A DNA stretch of 64,000 nt from contig NZ_CP063832.1 in the NCBI RefSeq assembly GCF_023277925.1, forward strand, positions 4,400,501 through 4,464,500, given 5' to 3'. The translations under genes and the position numbers were made by a program. This stretch comes from Pseudomonas entomophila. Lineage in GTDB: Bacteria; Pseudomonadota; Gammaproteobacteria; Pseudomonadales; Pseudomonadaceae. Positions 1 through 9,816 of this stretch are shown here, one piece after another (position 1 is the stretch's first letter; each line of letters begins with the position of its first letter). Under the pieces are notes generated by a model. The model made no database searches. It was not told where the DNA came from and saw nothing but the letters and a program-made list of their open reading frames with translations.

Positions 1-656
1 TCGCGACGCTCGGCGAAGTCGGCCAGCACGTAGGCTTTGCGCAGGTCTTCGACATAGTTGGCCGGGGTGGTGATGACCACGTTTTGCGGGTGGTGGAAGC
101 GGTGGCCACGGGATTCACGGCCGGCTTTTTGCGCGAGGATGGTGCAGTCGACGACCTGGTCGCCGAGCAGCATCACCAGCCATTGCGTCGGGCGTACGAA
201 CTCTTCACGGCTGGCGCCCCAGTGCATGCGCTTGGGGATCGGCAGGTCGTTGAGCGAGTCTTCGACGATGGTGGGCAGCAGGCTGGCGGTCGCCTTACCT
301 GGAATGTGCTGCGAGAAACGCAGTTTCGCGCCGCTCTGGTCGATGTCCGACAGTTCCACGCCGCACTTCTTGGCGAAGCCCAGGGCGGCTTGAGTCGGGT
401 TGCCTTCGGCGTCGAAGGCGGCCTGGCGGGGCGGGCCGTCGATGTTGATGCTGCGGTCTGGCTGTTGCACATCCAGCTGGCGCAGCAGCACGGCCAGGCG
501 GCGCGGCGCGGCGTACACCTGCTTGCCGGTGTAGTTCAGGCCGGCGGCCTGCAGGCCTTTCTCGATGCCGGCGAGGAACGCGTCGCCCAGCGAGGCCAGG
601 GCTTTCGGTGGCAGCTCTTCGGTGCCCAGTTCAACCAGGAAATCTTGAGCACTCAT
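1..656 (-). CDS. glyS: Glycyl-tRNA synthetase beta subunit, C-terminal part missing at window edge
   Basis: Beta subunit of the heterotetrameric bacterial glycyl-tRNA synthetase, which charges tRNA-Gly in the cytoplasm; in this family the beta chain carries the tRNA-binding parts. Only the first 218 codons are inside the window; the gene runs off the left edge on the minus strand. The N-terminus [20 protein letters not shown] is the typical family opening. The ATG at 654-656 overlaps the glyQ stop codon as ATGA, so the two subunits are probably translationally coupled. The family is usually near 680 residues, so about two thirds is missing because of the window edge, not because of a lesion. 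Confidence 0.95.
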   Translation of the reverse strand, partial: MSAQDFLVELGTEELPPKALASLGDAFLAGIEKGLQAAGLNYTGKQVYAAPRRLAVLLRQLDVQQPDRSINIDGPPRQAAFDAEGNPTQAALGFAKKCGVELSDIDQSGAKLRFSQHIPGKATASLLPTIVEDSLNDLPIPKRMHWGASREEFVRPTQWLVMLLGDQVVDCTILAQKAGRESRGHRFHHPQNVVITTPANYVEDLRKAYVLADFAERR

Positions 657-1600
657 TGTGCAGCCTCCAGCTTAGCCAACACTTCGTCACGCAGTTCAGG
701 AGAAGCCATCGGGAAGCCCAGGCGTGCGCGGGCTTGCAGGTAGCTTTGCGCCACGTCACGGGCGAGCGTGCGTACGCGCAGGATGTAGCGCTGGCGCTCG
801 GTCACCGAGATGGCGCGGCGGGCGTCCAGCAGGTTGAAGGTGTGCGAGGCTTTCAGGACCATTTCGTAGGTCGGCAGCGGCAGGTCCAGCTTGATCAGGC
901 GGTTCGCTTCGCTTTCGTAGAAGTCGAACAGCTCGAACAGCTTCTCGACGTTGGCGTGCTCGAAGTTGTAGGTCGACTGCTCCACTTCGTTCTGGTGGAA
1001 CACGTCGCCGTAGGTGACCTTGCCGAACGGGCCGTCGGCCCATACCAGGTCGTAGACCGAGTCCACGCCCTGCAGGTACATGGCCAGGCGCTCCAGGCCG
1101 TAGGTGATTTCACCGGTGACCGGGTAGCACTCGATGCCGCCGACCTGCTGGAAGTAGGTGAACTGGGTCACCTCCATGCCGTTCAGCCAGATTTCCCAGC
1201 CCAGGCCCCAGGCGCCGAGGGTCGGCGATTCCCAGTTGTCTTCGACGAAGCGGATGTCGTGAACCAGCGGGTCCAGGCCGATGGCTTTCAGCGAGCCGAG
1301 GTACAGCTCCTGGAAGTTGGCCGGGTTTGGCTTGAGCACCACCTGGAACTGGTAGTAGTGCTGCAGGCGGTTGGGGTTTTCGCCATACCGTCCGTCGGCG
1401 GGGCGACGGCTAGGCTGCACATAGGCGGCGTTCCACGTCTCTGGGCCCACGGCGCGCAGGAAGGTGGCGGTATGGAAAGTGCCGGCGCCTACTTCCATAT
1501 CGTAGGGCTGAAGCACCACACAACCTTGCTCGGCCCAGTAGTTCTGCAGGGCGAGGATCAGGTCTTGGAAGGTACGCACGGCTGGCGTAGGCTGGCTCAC
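653..1600 (-). CDS. glyQ: Glycyl-tRNA synthetase alpha subunit
   Basis: Catalytic alpha subunit of the alpha2-beta2 glycyl-tRNA synthetase. Highly conserved stretches are visible: [13 protein letters not shown] near residue 35, [39 protein letters not shown] and [14 protein letters not shown]. The chosen start is the GTG at 1598-1600 (protein begins [14 protein letters not shown], 315 residues) because it has an AGGTGA ribosome site about 8 bases upstream and matches the start I remember for Pseudomonas orthologues. An in-frame GTG three codons earlier (1609) has no good site. The 3' end overlaps glyS by four bases. Divergent from tag, with a 84-base gap that must hold both promoters. Confidence 0.96.
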   Translation of the reverse strand: MSQPTPAVRTFQDLILALQNYWAEQGCVVLQPYDMEVGAGTFHTATFLRAVGPETWNAAYVQPSRRPADGRYGENPNRLQHYYQFQVVLKPNPANFQELYLGSLKAIGLDPLVHDIRFVEDNWESPTLGAWGLGWEIWLNGMEVTQFTYFQQVGGIECYPVTGEITYGLERLAMYLQGVDSVYDLVWADGPFGKVTYGDVFHQNEVEQSTYNFEHANVEKLFELFDFYESEANRLIKLDLPLPTYEMVLKASHTFNLLDARRAISVTERQRYILRVRTLARDVAQSYLQARARLGFPMASPELRDEVLAKLEAAQ

Positions 1601-1684
1601 GAAATTCACCTGTATCTGGGGATGCGGATGTAAAGAGCGGGAGTATAACCCGATTCGCCTCGCCCTCTACGTAATTGGAGCCTT

Positions 1685-2236
1685 ATGCCACGCTGCTTTT
1701 GGTGTTCCGACGATCCGTTGTACGAGGCCTATCACGACCACGAGTGGGGAACGCCGCAGCGCGACCCGGCGTTGCTCTTCGAGATGCTTTTGCTCGAAGG
1801 GTTCCAGGCGGGGCTCTCGTGGATCACCGTATTGAAGAAACGCGAGCGCTATCGCCAGGTGCTGCACGGTTTCGACCCGGTGCAACTGGCGCGCTTGAGC
1901 GACGAACGCATCGAGGAGCTTATGCTGGATGTCGGCATCATCCGCAACCGCCTCAAGCTCAAGGCCGTGCGCCGCAACGCCGAGGCCTGGCTGGCTGTGG
2001 ATAACCCCGCCGAGTGGCTGTGGTCGTTCGTCGGTGGGCAACCGAAGATCAATCACTTCGCTTCCCGCGCCGACGTACCGGCGGTGACCGACGAAGCCAA
2101 GGCCATGAGCAAGGCCCTGCAGAAGGCCGGCTTCACCTTCGTTGGCCCGACCATCTGCTACGCCTTCATGCAGGCCACCGGCATGGTCATGGACCACACC
2201 ACCGACTGCGATCGCTACGCCGCGCTGGCGCGCTGA
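1685..2236 (+). CDS. tag: DNA-3-methyladenine glycosylase I
   Basis: Removes 3-methyladenine from alkylated DNA, starting base-excision repair. The 183-residue protein has the family length. The zinc-binding set known from E. coli Tag is visible: Cys4 and His17 at the N-terminus and His171 and Cys175 in the C-terminal HTTDC motif; Glu38 in the LLLEGFQAGLSW helix matches the active-site glutamate. The start ATG at 1685 follows TTGGAG with 5 bases spacing. It is divergent from glyQ and followed 41 bases later by the lipid A acyltransferase on the same strand, a common Pseudomonas order. Confidence 0.96.
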   Translation: MPRCFWCSDDPLYEAYHDHEWGTPQRDPALLFEMLLLEGFQAGLSWITVLKKRERYRQVLHGFDPVQLARLSDERIEELMLDVGIIRNRLKLKAVRRNAEAWLAVDNPAEWLWSFVGGQPKINHFASRADVPAVTDEAKAMSKALQKAGFTFVGPTICYAFMQATGMVMDHTTDCDRYAALAR

Positions 2237-2277
2237 CGGGGTACAATGCGCGCCTTGCTGAAATAAGGAATTCGCCT

Positions 2278-3165
2278 GTGGAAAAGTTCAAGGGCGCCCT
2301 GATGGTCGGGGTGCTGCGCCTGTTTGCCAAGCTGCCCTGGGGCGCTGTGCAGCGCGTCGGCGCCGGTATCGGCTGGTTGATGTGGAAAATCCCCAATGGC
2401 TCGCGCAATGTCGTGCGCATCAACCTGGCCAAGTGCTTCCCGGAGATGGACCCGGCCGAGCGTGAGCAACTGGTCGGTCGTGCGCTGAAGGACATCGGCA
2501 AGTCGTTCGTCGAGAGCGCCTGCGCCTGGATCTGGCCGCCGCAGCGCTCGCTCGACCTGGTCAAGGAAGTGCACGGCCTGGAAGTGCTGCAGCAGGCGCT
2601 GGCCTCGGGCAAGGGCGTGGTCGGCATCACCAGCCACCTGGGTAACTGGGAAGTGCTCAACCACTTCTATTGCAACCAGTGCAAACCGATCATCTTCTAC
2701 CGGCCGCCCAAGCTCAAAGCGGTGGATGACCTGCTGCGTGAACAGCGCGTGCAGATGGGCAACCGCGTGGCGCCTTCGACCAAGGAAGGCATCCTCAGCG
2801 TGATCAAGGAAGTGCGCCGCGGCGGGCAGGTGGGGATCCCCGCCGACCCGGAGCCGGCCGAGTCGGCGGGTGTGTTCGTGCCGTTCCTGGGTACCCAGGC
2901 GCTGACCAGCAAGTTCGTGCCGAACATGCTGGCCGGTGGCAAGGCGGTGGGGGTGTTCCTGCATGCCCTGCGGCTGCCGGACGGTTCAGGCTTCAAGGTA
3001 TTCCTGGAGGCGGCGCCGGAAGAAATGTACAGCGAGGATGTGACTGTGTCGGCGGCGGCCATGAGCAAAGTGGTCGAGCGTTATGTGCGCGAGTACCCGA
3101 GCCAGTACATGTGGAGCATGAAGCGCTTCAAGAAGCGCCCGGCCGGAGAAGCTCGCTGGTATTGA
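2278..3165 (+). CDS. Lipid A biosynthesis acyltransferase (LpxL/HtrB family)
   Basis: Inner-membrane acyltransferase that adds a secondary acyl chain (lauroyl-type) to lipid A precursors. The HX4E catalytic signature of the family is visible as His120 and Glu125 in TSHLGNWE. A PADPEPAESAGVFVPFLG stretch matches the second conserved block. The open frame extends far upstream through tag, but the real start is the GTG at 2278, preceded by AAGGA at 2265-2269 with 8 bases spacing, giving 295 residues, the normal length. Which secondary position is acylated cannot be told from sequence, so I give no symbol. A REP pair lies directly after the stop. Confidence 0.93.
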   Translation: MEKFKGALMVGVLRLFAKLPWGAVQRVGAGIGWLMWKIPNGSRNVVRINLAKCFPEMDPAEREQLVGRALKDIGKSFVESACAWIWPPQRSLDLVKEVHGLEVLQQALASGKGVVGITSHLGNWEVLNHFYCNQCKPIIFYRPPKLKAVDDLLREQRVQMGNRVAPSTKEGILSVIKEVRRGGQVGIPADPEPAESAGVFVPFLGTQALTSKFVPNMLAGGKAVGVFLHALRLPDGSGFKVFLEAAPEEMYSEDVTVSAAAMSKVVERYVREYPSQYMWSMKRFKKRPAGEARWY

Positions 3166-3172
3166 GATCGCA

Positions 3173-3236
3173 TTCGCCAGCAAAGCTGGCTCCTACAGGG
3201 TATGCATTTCCTGTGGAAGCCAGCTTTGCTGGCGAA
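3173..3236. repeat. REP inverted pair between convergent genes
   Basis: Left arm 3173-3199 and right arm 3210-3236 are inverted copies with 25 of 27 positions matching; both contain CCAGCAAAGCTGG. It lies between the acyltransferase (plus) and the TPR gene (minus) and may act as a bidirectional terminator or as a REP/BIME element. Confidence 0.85.
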
Positions 3237-3243
3237 CAGGGCC

Positions 3244-3552
3244 TCAAAGCTTGTTCAGCTTCTTCAGGAACACCGCCATCTCTTTCTCGGCCTGCTTGTC
3301 GCCATGGGCCTGCGCCGCGACGATCCCCTCTTCCCAGGCCTTGCGCGCACCATCCAGCTCCCCGCTGAGCTGATACGCCTTCCCCAGCAGCTTCCAAGCC
3401 GCCGAGTACTTCGGATCCTGTCGCACACAGGCCGCCAGGTGCACCGCTGCCTCAGCGCCATTGCCCTCGTCCAGCCAAGCCTTGCCCAGCCCGAACCGCA
3501 GCAGCGGGTTATCCACACCCTTGGCCAGCATCTTCTCCAGCGATTCGCGCAT
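3244..3552 (-). CDS. Small tetratricopeptide-repeat protein
   Basis: A 102-residue protein made almost entirely of TPR-like helices: NPLLRFGLGKAWLDEGNGAE, then PKYSAAWKLLGKAYQLSGEL followed by ARKAWEEGIVAAQAHGD. No signal peptide or membrane segment, so probably a cytoplasmic scaffold. The start ATG at 3552 is 11 bases after the trkA stop on the same strand with a GGAGGGAAGGG-like ribosome site, so it is the likely last gene of the def-fmt-rsmB-trkA group. No specific function can be given. An exact DnaA box (TTATCCACA) lies inside it at 3509-3517. Confidence 0.85.
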   Translation of the reverse strand: MRESLEKMLAKGVDNPLLRFGLGKAWLDEGNGAEAAVHLAACVRQDPKYSAAWKLLGKAYQLSGELDGARKAWEEGIVAAQAHGDKQAEKEMAVFLKKLNKL

Positions 3553-3563
3553 GCCCTTCCCTC

Positions 3564-4937
3564 CTAGAAGAAACTCAAACCCACGTGGAACAGCTTCTCC
3601 ACGTCCCGAATATGCTTTTTATCCACAACGAACAGGATCACATGGTCGCCCGACGCGATCACCGTGTCGTCGTGGGCGATCAGCACCTCTTCGTCGCGGA
3701 TGATCGCGCCGATGGTGGTACCTGGCGGCAACGAGATGTCCTCGATGGCCTTGCCCACCACCTTGCTCGACTTCGCATCGCCATGGGCCACCGCCTCGAT
3801 GGCCTCGGCCGCACCCCGGCGCAGCGAGTGCACGCTGACGATATCGCCACGGCGCACGTGGGCCAGCAAGGTGCCGATGGTGGCCAGCTGCGGGCTGATG
3901 GCGATGTCGATGTCGCCGCCCTGCACCAGGTCGACATAGGCCGGGTTGTTGATGATGGTCATCACCTTGCGCGCGCCCAGGCGCTTGGCCAGCAGCGACG
4001 CCATGATGTTGGCCTCGTCGTCGTTGGTCAGGGCCAGGAAGATGTCGGCGTCGGCGATGTTCTCTTCGAGCATCAGGTCTTTGTCCGAGGCGCTACCCTG
4101 CAACACCACGGTGCTTTCCAAGGTGTCGGAAAGGTGCCGGCAACGCGCCGGGTTCATCTCGATGATCTTTACCTGGTAGCGGCTTTCGATGGCTTCTGCC
4201 AGGCGCTCGCCGATCTGCCCGCCACCGGCGATGACCACGCGCTTGTTGGTCTCGTCGATGCGGCGTAGCTCGCCCATTACCGCGCGGATGTCCCTCTTCG
4301 CGGCGATGAAGAACACTTCGTCGTCGGCCTCGATCACCGTGTCGCCCTGCGGGGTGATCGGTCGGTCGCGGCGGAAGATCGCCGCCACGCGGGTGTCGAC
4401 GTTGGGCATGTGGGCGCGGATCTGGCGCAGTTGCTGGCCCACCAGCGGGCCACCGTAGTAAGCCCTGACCGCCACCAGTTGGGCCTTGCCCTCGGCGAAG
4501 TCGATCACCTGCAGCGCGCCTGGGTGTTCGATCAGGCGCTTGATGTAGTTGGTCACCACCTGCTCGGGGCTGATCAGCACATCCACCGGGATATGGTCGT
4601 TTTCGAACAGCTCTTCACGGGTGAGGTAGGCCGACTCGCGCACCCGGGCAATCTTGGTCGGGGTGTGGAACAGCGAGTAGGCAACCTGGCAGGCGACCAT
4701 GTTGGTCTCGTCGCTGTTGGTCACCGCCACCAGCATGTCGGCGTCGTCGGCACCGGCCTGGCGCAGCACCGTCGGCAGCGAGGCGCGGCCCTGCACGGTG
4801 CGGATGTCCAAGCGGTCGCCCAGGTCGCGTAGGCGCTCGCTGTCGGTGTCGACCACGGTGATGTCGTTGGCTTCGCTGGCCAGGTGTTCCGCCAGCGTGC
4901 CGCCCACCTGCCCTGCGCCGAGGATGATGATCTTCAT
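3564..4937 (-). CDS. trkA: Trk potassium transport system, cytoplasmic NAD-binding subunit TrkA
   Basis: Peripheral regulatory subunit of the Trk K+ uptake system, bound to the TrkH/TrkG membrane channel. The 457-residue protein has the duplicated TrkA layout: an N-terminal Rossmann fold starting [16 protein letters not shown], a first TrkA-C domain, a second Rossmann fold starting [17 protein letters not shown] near residue 232, and a second TrkA-C domain near residues 370-457. The start is backed by an AGGGAG site. It follows rsmB with a 24-base gap on the minus strand, the normal rsmB-trkA order. The channel subunit gene is not in this window. An exact DnaA box sits inside the 3' end at 3619-3627. 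Confidence 0.97.
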   Translation of the reverse strand: MKIIILGAGQVGGTLAEHLASEANDITVVDTDSERLRDLGDRLDIRTVQGRASLPTVLRQAGADDADMLVAVTNSDETNMVACQVAYSLFHTPTKIARVRESAYLTREELFENDHIPVDVLISPEQVVTNYIKRLIEHPGALQVIDFAEGKAQLVAVRAYYGGPLVGQQLRQIRAHMPNVDTRVAAIFRRDRPITPQGDTVIEADDEVFFIAAKRDIRAVMGELRRIDETNKRVVIAGGGQIGERLAEAIESRYQVKIIEMNPARCRHLSDTLESTVVLQGSASDKDLMLEENIADADIFLALTNDDEANIMASLLAKRLGARKVMTIINNPAYVDLVQGGDIDIAISPQLATIGTLLAHVRRGDIVSVHSLRRGAAEAIEAVAHGDAKSSKVVGKAIEDISLPPGTTIGAIIRDEEVLIAHDDTVIASGDHVILFVVDKKHIRDVEKLFHVGLSFF

Positions 4938-4961
4938 CCGCTACTCCCTACCTTTTTATTC

Positions 4962-6272
4962 TTACCCGCGCGAAGCGGCGATCTTGATCAGTTTGGCGTA
5001 ATAGAACCCATCGTGGCCGCCTTCCTGGGCCAACAGCTGGCGGCCGTGGGGTTGGCGCAGGCCGGCTTCGGTGGCCAGGTCCAGCTCGCGGGCACCGGGG
5101 GTGCGGGCGAGGAAGGCGTCGATCACTTCGGTGTTCTCGGTCGGCAGGCTCGAGCAGGTGGCATAAAGCAGCATGCCGCCCACTTCCAGGGTCGGCCACA
5201 GGGCGTCGAGCAGCTCGCCTTGCAGTGCGGCCAGGGCCGGGATGTCTTCGGCCTGACGGGTCAGCTTGATGTCCGGGTGGCGGCGGATCACGCCGGTGGC
5301 CGAGCACGGCGCGTCAAGCAGGATGCGCTGGAACGGTTGGCCATCCCACCAACTGGCGGTGTCGCGGGCGTCGCAGGCAATCAGCTCGGCGTCGAGCTTG
5401 AGGCGGTCGAGGTTTTCGCGCACACGGGTCAGGCGCTTGGCTTCCAGGTCGATGGCGACCATGTGGGCCAGGCCGGGCTCGGCTTCCAGCAGGTGGCAGG
5501 TCTTGCCGCCCGGGGCGCAGCAGGCGTCGAGCACGCGCTGGCCGGGGGCCAGTTCCAGCAGGTCGGCGGACAGCTGCGCGGCTTCGTCCTGCACGCTCAC
5601 CCAGCCTTCGGCGAAGCCCGGCAGGCCGCGCACGTCGCAAGCCTCGGCGAGGACGATACCGTCGCGGCTGAACGGGCAGGCGTTGGCTTCGATACCAGCC
5701 TCGGTCAGCAACGCCAGGTAGGCGTCGCGGTTGTGGTGGCGGCGGTTGACCCGCAGGATCATCGGCGGGTGGGCGTTGTTGGCGGCGCAGATGGCTTCCC
5801 ATTGCTCCGGCCAGAAGGCTTTCAGCGACTTCTGCAGCCAGCGAGGGTGGGCGGTACGCACCACCGGGTCGCGCTCCATGCTGGCGAGCAGATCTTCGCC
5901 CTCACGCTGGGCGCGGCGCAGCACTGCATTGAGCAGCCCTTTGGCCCACGGTTTCTTGAGCTTGTCCGCGCAGCCCACGGTCTCGCCGATGGCGGCGTGT
6001 GCCGGGATGCGCGTGTAGAACAGTTGGTACAGGCCGACCAGCAGCAGCGCCTGCACATCGGCATCGGCGGCCTTGAACGGCTTCTGCAGCAGTTGCGCGG
6101 CCAGTAGGTCCAGACGCGGCTGCCAGCGTGCGGTACCAAAGGCCAGGTCTTGAGTGAGGCCCCGGTCGCGCTCTTCAACCTTGTCCAGTTGTGCCGGCAG
6201 CGAACTGTTCAGCGAAGCCTTGCCGCTGAGCACGGCGGCAAGGGCGCGGGCGGCGGCCAGGCGTGGGTTCAT
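4962..6272 (-). CDS. rsmB: 16S rRNA (cytosine-967-C5)-methyltransferase RsmB
   Basis: Methylates C967 of 16S rRNA using S-adenosylmethionine. The 436-residue protein has an N-terminal NusB-like RNA-binding domain (about residues 1-140) and a C-terminal Rossmann methyltransferase domain. The SAM-binding motif [10 protein letters not shown], the DAPCSATG motif and the YATCS motif hold the conserved cysteine pair of RNA m5C methyltransferases; the TC cysteine is the catalytic nucleophile in this family. The ATG overlaps the fmt stop as ATGA, so translation is coupled to fmt. Confidence 0.97.
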   Translation of the reverse strand: MNPRLAAARALAAVLSGKASLNSSLPAQLDKVEERDRGLTQDLAFGTARWQPRLDLLAAQLLQKPFKAADADVQALLLVGLYQLFYTRIPAHAAIGETVGCADKLKKPWAKGLLNAVLRRAQREGEDLLASMERDPVVRTAHPRWLQKSLKAFWPEQWEAICAANNAHPPMILRVNRRHHNRDAYLALLTEAGIEANACPFSRDGIVLAEACDVRGLPGFAEGWVSVQDEAAQLSADLLELAPGQRVLDACCAPGGKTCHLLEAEPGLAHMVAIDLEAKRLTRVRENLDRLKLDAELIACDARDTASWWDGQPFQRILLDAPCSATGVIRRHPDIKLTRQAEDIPALAALQGELLDALWPTLEVGGMLLYATCSSLPTENTEVIDAFLARTPGARELDLATEAGLRQPHGRQLLAQEGGHDGFYYAKLIKIAASRG

Positions 6273-7201
6273 TGGCCGAGCACCTTGCCACTGGCGAACT
6301 TCTCGCGGCGGCTGTTGAACAGGTCACTGAAAGCCAGGGCCTTGCCGCCAGGCAGTTGCAGACGGGTCAGGCTCAGGGCGCCATCACCGCAGGCGACGAC
6401 CAGGCCGTCCTTGCTGGCGGAGAGGATTTCGCCGGGGGCGCCCTTGCCTGTGGACACGTTGGCGGCCAGCACCTTCACGCTTTCGCCGTCGAGGGTGCTG
6501 TGGCACACCGGCCATGGGTTGAAGGCACGGATCAGGCGCTCCAGCTCCACGGCCGGGCGGCTCCAGTCGAGGCGCGCCTCGTCCTTGTTCAGCTTGTGGG
6601 CGTAGGTGGCCAGGGCATCGTCCTGAACTTCGCCTTGCAGGCTGCCATCGGCCAGGCCGGCAACGGCCTGCACCACGGCGCCCGGGCCCATGGCGGCGAG
6701 GCGGTCGTGCAGGGTGCCGCCGGTGTCGTCGGCGCTGATCGGCGTGACGACTTTCAGCAGCATCGGGCCAGTGTCGAGGCCCGCCTCCATACGCATCACG
6801 GTCACGCCGCTCTCGGCGTCACCGGCTTCAACGGCGCGTTGGATAGGCGCCGCGCCGCGCCAGCGTGGCAGCAGCGAGGCGTGGCTGTTGATGCAGCCCA
6901 GGCGTGGGATATCCAGCACAGCCTGCGGCAGGATCAGGCCGTAGGCGACCACCACCATCAGGTCTGGTTTCAGTGCGGCGAGTTCGGCTTGCGCCTCGGC
7001 GTTGCGCAGGGTCTGCGGCTGGTGCACCGGGATGTCGTGGGCCACGGCCAGCGCCTTGACCGCGCTCGGCATGAGCTTCTGGCCACGCCCGGCCGGGCGG
7101 TCGGGCTGGGTGTAGACGGCCACGATCTCGTACGGGCTGTCGAGCAGGGCCTTGAGGTGTTTGGCGGCAAACTCTGGAGTGCCTGCGAAGACGATGCGCA
7201 T
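6269..7201 (-). CDS. fmt: Methionyl-tRNA formyltransferase
   Basis: Formylates initiator Met-tRNA using 10-formyltetrahydrofolate. The 310-residue protein begins [16 protein letters not shown]. The catalytic block [17 protein letters not shown] is intact, with the conserved asparagine just before it in GCINSHAS. The C-terminal half is the tRNA-binding OB-fold domain. It lies 62 bases downstream of def on the same strand, but a strong terminator-like hairpin separates the two (see 7216-7250). The 3' end overlaps rsmB by four bases. Confidence 0.97.
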   Translation of the reverse strand: MRIVFAGTPEFAAKHLKALLDSPYEIVAVYTQPDRPAGRGQKLMPSAVKALAVAHDIPVHQPQTLRNAEAQAELAALKPDLMVVVAYGLILPQAVLDIPRLGCINSHASLLPRWRGAAPIQRAVEAGDAESGVTVMRMEAGLDTGPMLLKVVTPISADDTGGTLHDRLAAMGPGAVVQAVAGLADGSLQGEVQDDALATYAHKLNKDEARLDWSRPAVELERLIRAFNPWPVCHSTLDGESVKVLAANVSTGKGAPGEILSASKDGLVVACGDGALSLTRLQLPGGKALAFSDLFNSRREKFASGKVLGQ

Positions 7202-7215
7202 GGAGTTCTCGCTTC

Positions 7216-7250
7216 TTCAAAAAGAAAAAGGCTTGCCGGAGCAAGCCTTC
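7216..7250 (-). terminator. Intrinsic terminator-like hairpin between def and fmt
   Basis: Perfect 9-bp stem (7228-7236 with 7241-7249) with a 4-base loop. On the minus strand the stem is followed by TTTTT, C, TTTTT. It starts 14 bases after the def stop and ends about 15 bases before the fmt ATG, so it would attenuate or end def transcripts inside what is usually one operon. Confidence 0.8.
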
Positions 7251-7263
7251 TGGAAGGTGGGGA

Positions 7264-7770
7264 TCAGGCTTGCTGGCGGTGCTGCTTTTCCAGCTTCTTC
7301 TTGATCCGGTCGCGTTTGAGCTGGGACAGGTAGTCGACGAACAGCTTGCCGTTGAGGTGATCGAACTCGTGCTGCACGCACACCGCCAGCAGGCCTTCGG
7401 CTTCGAGCTCGTAGGGCTTGCCGTCGCGGTCCTGGGCCTTGACTCGCACGCGCAGCGGGCGGTCGACGTTCTCGTAGAAGCCGGGTACCGACAGGCAGCC
7501 TTCCTGGTACTGGCCCATGTCGTGGGTCAGCTCCTCGACCGTGGGGTTGATGAAGACGCGCGGTTCGCTGCGGTCTTCGCTCAGGTCCATCACCACGACC
7601 TGCTTGTGCACGTTCACCTGGGTGGCCGCCAGGCCGATGCCAGGGGCTTCGTACATGGTCTCGAACATGTCGTCGATCAGCTGGCTCAGGGCGTCGTCGA
7701 ACTCCGTCACCGGTTTGGCGATGGTGCGCAGGCGCGGATCGGGGAATTCGAGAATGTTCAAGATGGCCAT
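7264..7770 (-). CDS. def: Peptide deformylase
   Basis: Metal enzyme that removes the N-formyl group from new proteins, working with fmt just downstream. The 168-residue protein from the ATG at 7770 ([16 protein letters not shown]) has all three family motifs: GIGLAATQV (residues 45-52), EGCLSVPG with metal ligand Cys92, and QHEFDHLNG with ligands His134 and His138 and catalytic Glu135. A longer in-frame opening exists 15 codons upstream but adds residues not seen in the family. No convincing Shine-Dalgarno sequence precedes either start. Confidence 0.96.
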   Translation of the reverse strand: MAILNILEFPDPRLRTIAKPVTEFDDALSQLIDDMFETMYEAPGIGLAATQVNVHKQVVVMDLSEDRSEPRVFINPTVEELTHDMGQYQEGCLSVPGFYENVDRPLRVRVKAQDRDGKPYELEAEGLLAVCVQHEFDHLNGKLFVDYLSQLKRDRIKKKLEKQHRQQA

Positions 7771-7977
7771 AGGGGTCAGGCAGTCACTGTGCGGTCGGTT
7801 GAAAACTGAGCACACATAATAAAGGGAAATGGGGCGTTCGGCACCTGTGAAGCTTGGCTAGGGTGTGAATGGGCGCTGCAAAGCCCATTTCATGGACAGC
7901 TTGTCAAAGTATTATCAACAAAGTTATCCACAGGTTGTGCCACGCCATTGGCCCCCTGTCGATCAAGGATGATCCCT
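7771..7977. promoter_or_regulatory. def/dprA divergent intergenic region with two DnaA-box-like sites
   Basis: This 207-base gap holds the promoters for def (minus) and dprA (plus). It contains an exact DnaA box TTATCCACA at 7924-7932 and a one-mismatch copy TTATCAACA at 7912-7920, in the same orientation and 12 bases apart start to start. The dprA ribosome site AAGGA lies at 7965-7969. The role of DnaA here is inference. Confidence 0.5.
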
Positions 7978-9075
7978 ATGAGCGAACCCCGTTCGTCGCC
8001 TTGTTCGCCTGCCGAACTCGAGGCGCGGTTGCGTCTGCATCGCCTTCCCGATGCCGGTCTGCGTCGTTTTCACACCCTCATCGAAGCTTTCGGCAGCGCC
8101 TCCTCGGCGCTCAGTGCGCCGGCCAGTGCCTGGCGTGCGTTGGGGCTGCCGGCAGCCAGTATCGATGCCCGGCGCAGCCCAGAAGTACGTGATGGCGCAT
8201 CGGCCGCAATGGCCTGGCTAGAGCGGCCGGGCCAGCATTTGCTGATGTGGGACGGGCCTGGCTATCCGGCGTTGCTGGCCGAGATAGACGATCCGCCACC
8301 CTTGCTTTTCGTCGCTGGAGACCCCGCTTTGCTCGAGCGACCGCAGCTGGCGATTGTGGGCAGCAGGCGTGCTTCACCCCCGGCGCTGGATACGGCAGGC
8401 GCGTTTTCCCGTTGTCTTGCCCAGGCCGGGTTCACCATTACCAGTGGGCTGGCGCTGGGCGTCGATGGTGCCGCTCATCGGGCGGCGCTGAAGGCCGGTG
8501 GGCACACCATCGGGGTGCTGGGCACGGGGTTGCAAAAATGTTATCCACAGCGCCACCGTGACTTGGCCAGGATGATGATCGACAGCGGTAGCACGCTGGT
8601 TTCCGAGTACCCGCTGGACGCTGGGCCGTTGGCTGGCAACTTCCCCCGGCGCAACCGGATCATCAGCGGCTTGTCGCTCGGTGTACTGGTGGTCGAGGCC
8701 AGCCTGGCCAGCGGTTCGTTGATCACGGCGCGGCTTGCCGCTGAGCAGGGGCGGGAGGTGTACGCGATTCCAGGCTCCATCCACCATCCCGGCGCCAAAG
8801 GGTGCCACCAGTTGATCCGCGATGGCGCTTTGCTGGTGGAAAGCGTGGAGCAGATCCTCGACAGCCTGGGTGGCTGGCAGAACCTGCCGCCCGCCGTTGT
8901 GGGTAAACCTGGCCACCCCCTACTCGCCCTGCTCCACGCTGCGCCCCAGACCAGCGAGGGGCTGGCCCACAACAGCGGGCTGCCGTTGGCTCAGGTGCTG
9001 GCCAGCCTGACCGAGCTGGAGCTCGAAGGCCGGGTCAGCAACGAAGCCGGGCGTTGGTTTGCCCGTGCGGGCTAA
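7978..9075 (+). CDS. dprA: DNA-processing protein DprA (Smf)
   Basis: Binds single-stranded DNA and loads RecA during natural transformation; it is widely kept in bacteria that are not known to be competent. The protein is 365 residues from the ATG at 7978 (AAGGA, 8-base spacing). After an N-terminal helical part, the Rossmann-like DprA domain is clear: AIVGSRRASPPALDTAG, ITSGLALGVDGAAHRAAL, GVLGTGL, FPRRNRIISGLSLGVLVVEA and SGSLITARLAAEQGREVYAIPG. A C-terminal winged-helix-like segment (about 300-365) follows. An exact DnaA box lies inside at 8541-8549. tsaC follows 39 bases later. Confidence 0.96.
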   Translation: MSEPRSSPCSPAELEARLRLHRLPDAGLRRFHTLIEAFGSASSALSAPASAWRALGLPAASIDARRSPEVRDGASAAMAWLERPGQHLLMWDGPGYPALLAEIDDPPPLLFVAGDPALLERPQLAIVGSRRASPPALDTAGAFSRCLAQAGFTITSGLALGVDGAAHRAALKAGGHTIGVLGTGLQKCYPQRHRDLARMMIDSGSTLVSEYPLDAGPLAGNFPRRNRIISGLSLGVLVVEASLASGSLITARLAAEQGREVYAIPGSIHHPGAKGCHQLIRDGALLVESVEQILDSLGGWQNLPPAVVGKPGHPLLALLHAAPQTSEGLAHNSGLPLAQVLASLTELELEGRVSNEAGRWFARAG

Positions 9076-9114
9076 GTACACTGCGCGCACGGCGTTTATG
9101 CGGAGAGACGGAAA

Positions 9115-9672
9115 ATGGTGAGCAGTTGGCGTGTGCAACAAGCCGCGCGCGAGGTGAAGGCGGGTGCGGTGATCGCCTATCCGACGGAAGCGGTCTGGGG
9201 CCTGGGCTGCGACCCGTGGAACGAAGACGCGGTGTATCGCCTGCTGGCGCTCAAGTCGCGGCCTGTGGATAAAGGGTTGATCCTGATCGCCGACAATATT
9301 CGCCAGTTCGACTTTTTGTTCGAGGACTTCCCCCAGGACTGGATCGACCGCATGAGCGCCACCTGGCCGGGGCCGAACACCTGGCTGGTGCCGCATCAGG
9401 ACCTGCTGCCTGAGTGGGTGACCGGGCAGCACGACACCGTGGCGCTGCGGGTCAGCGATCATCCACAGGTACGTGAGCTGTGCGCGTTGGTGGGGCCGTT
9501 GATCTCCACCTCGTGCAACCCGGCCGGGCGGCCGGCGGCCAAGAGCCGTTTGCGGGTGGAGCAGTATTTCCACAATGAGCTGGACATGGTGCTGGGTGGG
9601 GCGTTGGGTGGGCGGAAGAACCCGAGCCTGATTCGCGACCTGGCGACCGGTGAGGTCGTGCGCCCGGGCTGA
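9115..9672 (+). CDS. tsaC: Threonylcarbamoyl-AMP synthase
   Basis: Makes threonylcarbamoyl-AMP from threonine, bicarbonate and ATP, the first step of t6A37 tRNA modification. The 185-residue length is that of the short TsaC (YrdC) form rather than the longer Sua5 form. Motifs visible: [57 protein letters not shown] and [12 protein letters not shown], which line the nucleotide and threonine pocket. GGAGAG precedes the ATG. A terminator follows at 9681, so it is likely the last gene of a dprA-tsaC unit. Confidence 0.96.
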   Translation: MVSSWRVQQAAREVKAGAVIAYPTEAVWGLGCDPWNEDAVYRLLALKSRPVDKGLILIADNIRQFDFLFEDFPQDWIDRMSATWPGPNTWLVPHQDLLPEWVTGQHDTVALRVSDHPQVRELCALVGPLISTSCNPAGRPAAKSRLRVEQYFHNELDMVLGGALGGRKNPSLIRDLATGEVVRPG

Positions 9673-9680
9673 TACCGCTG

Positions 9681-9725
9681 GCGAGGGCTTCGCCCCAGAA
9701 TTCCTCGCTGATTTTTCTGATTTTT
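9681..9725 (+). terminator. Intrinsic terminator after tsaC
   Basis: GCGAGG at 9681-9686 pairs with CCTCGC at 9703-9708, with an inner GGGC-TTC-GCCC hairpin, followed by two T-tracts at 9712-9716 and 9721-9725. It starts 8 bases after the tsaC stop. Confidence 0.7.
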
Positions 9726-9816
9726 ACCCAGATGGCTGCCCATTCTGAATTCAGAGAAATATCCTACGCAGTCTGTCGACCGCCATTACCTTCTCAGTGG
9801 GAACTACTGCCTCTAG

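Noticed and set aside
3577..3592. Possible parS site in the trkA 3' end
   Set aside because: CCACGTGGAACA (3581-3592) matches the right half and centre of the Pseudomonas parS palindrome, but the left four bases differ, and known working sites tolerate fewer changes.
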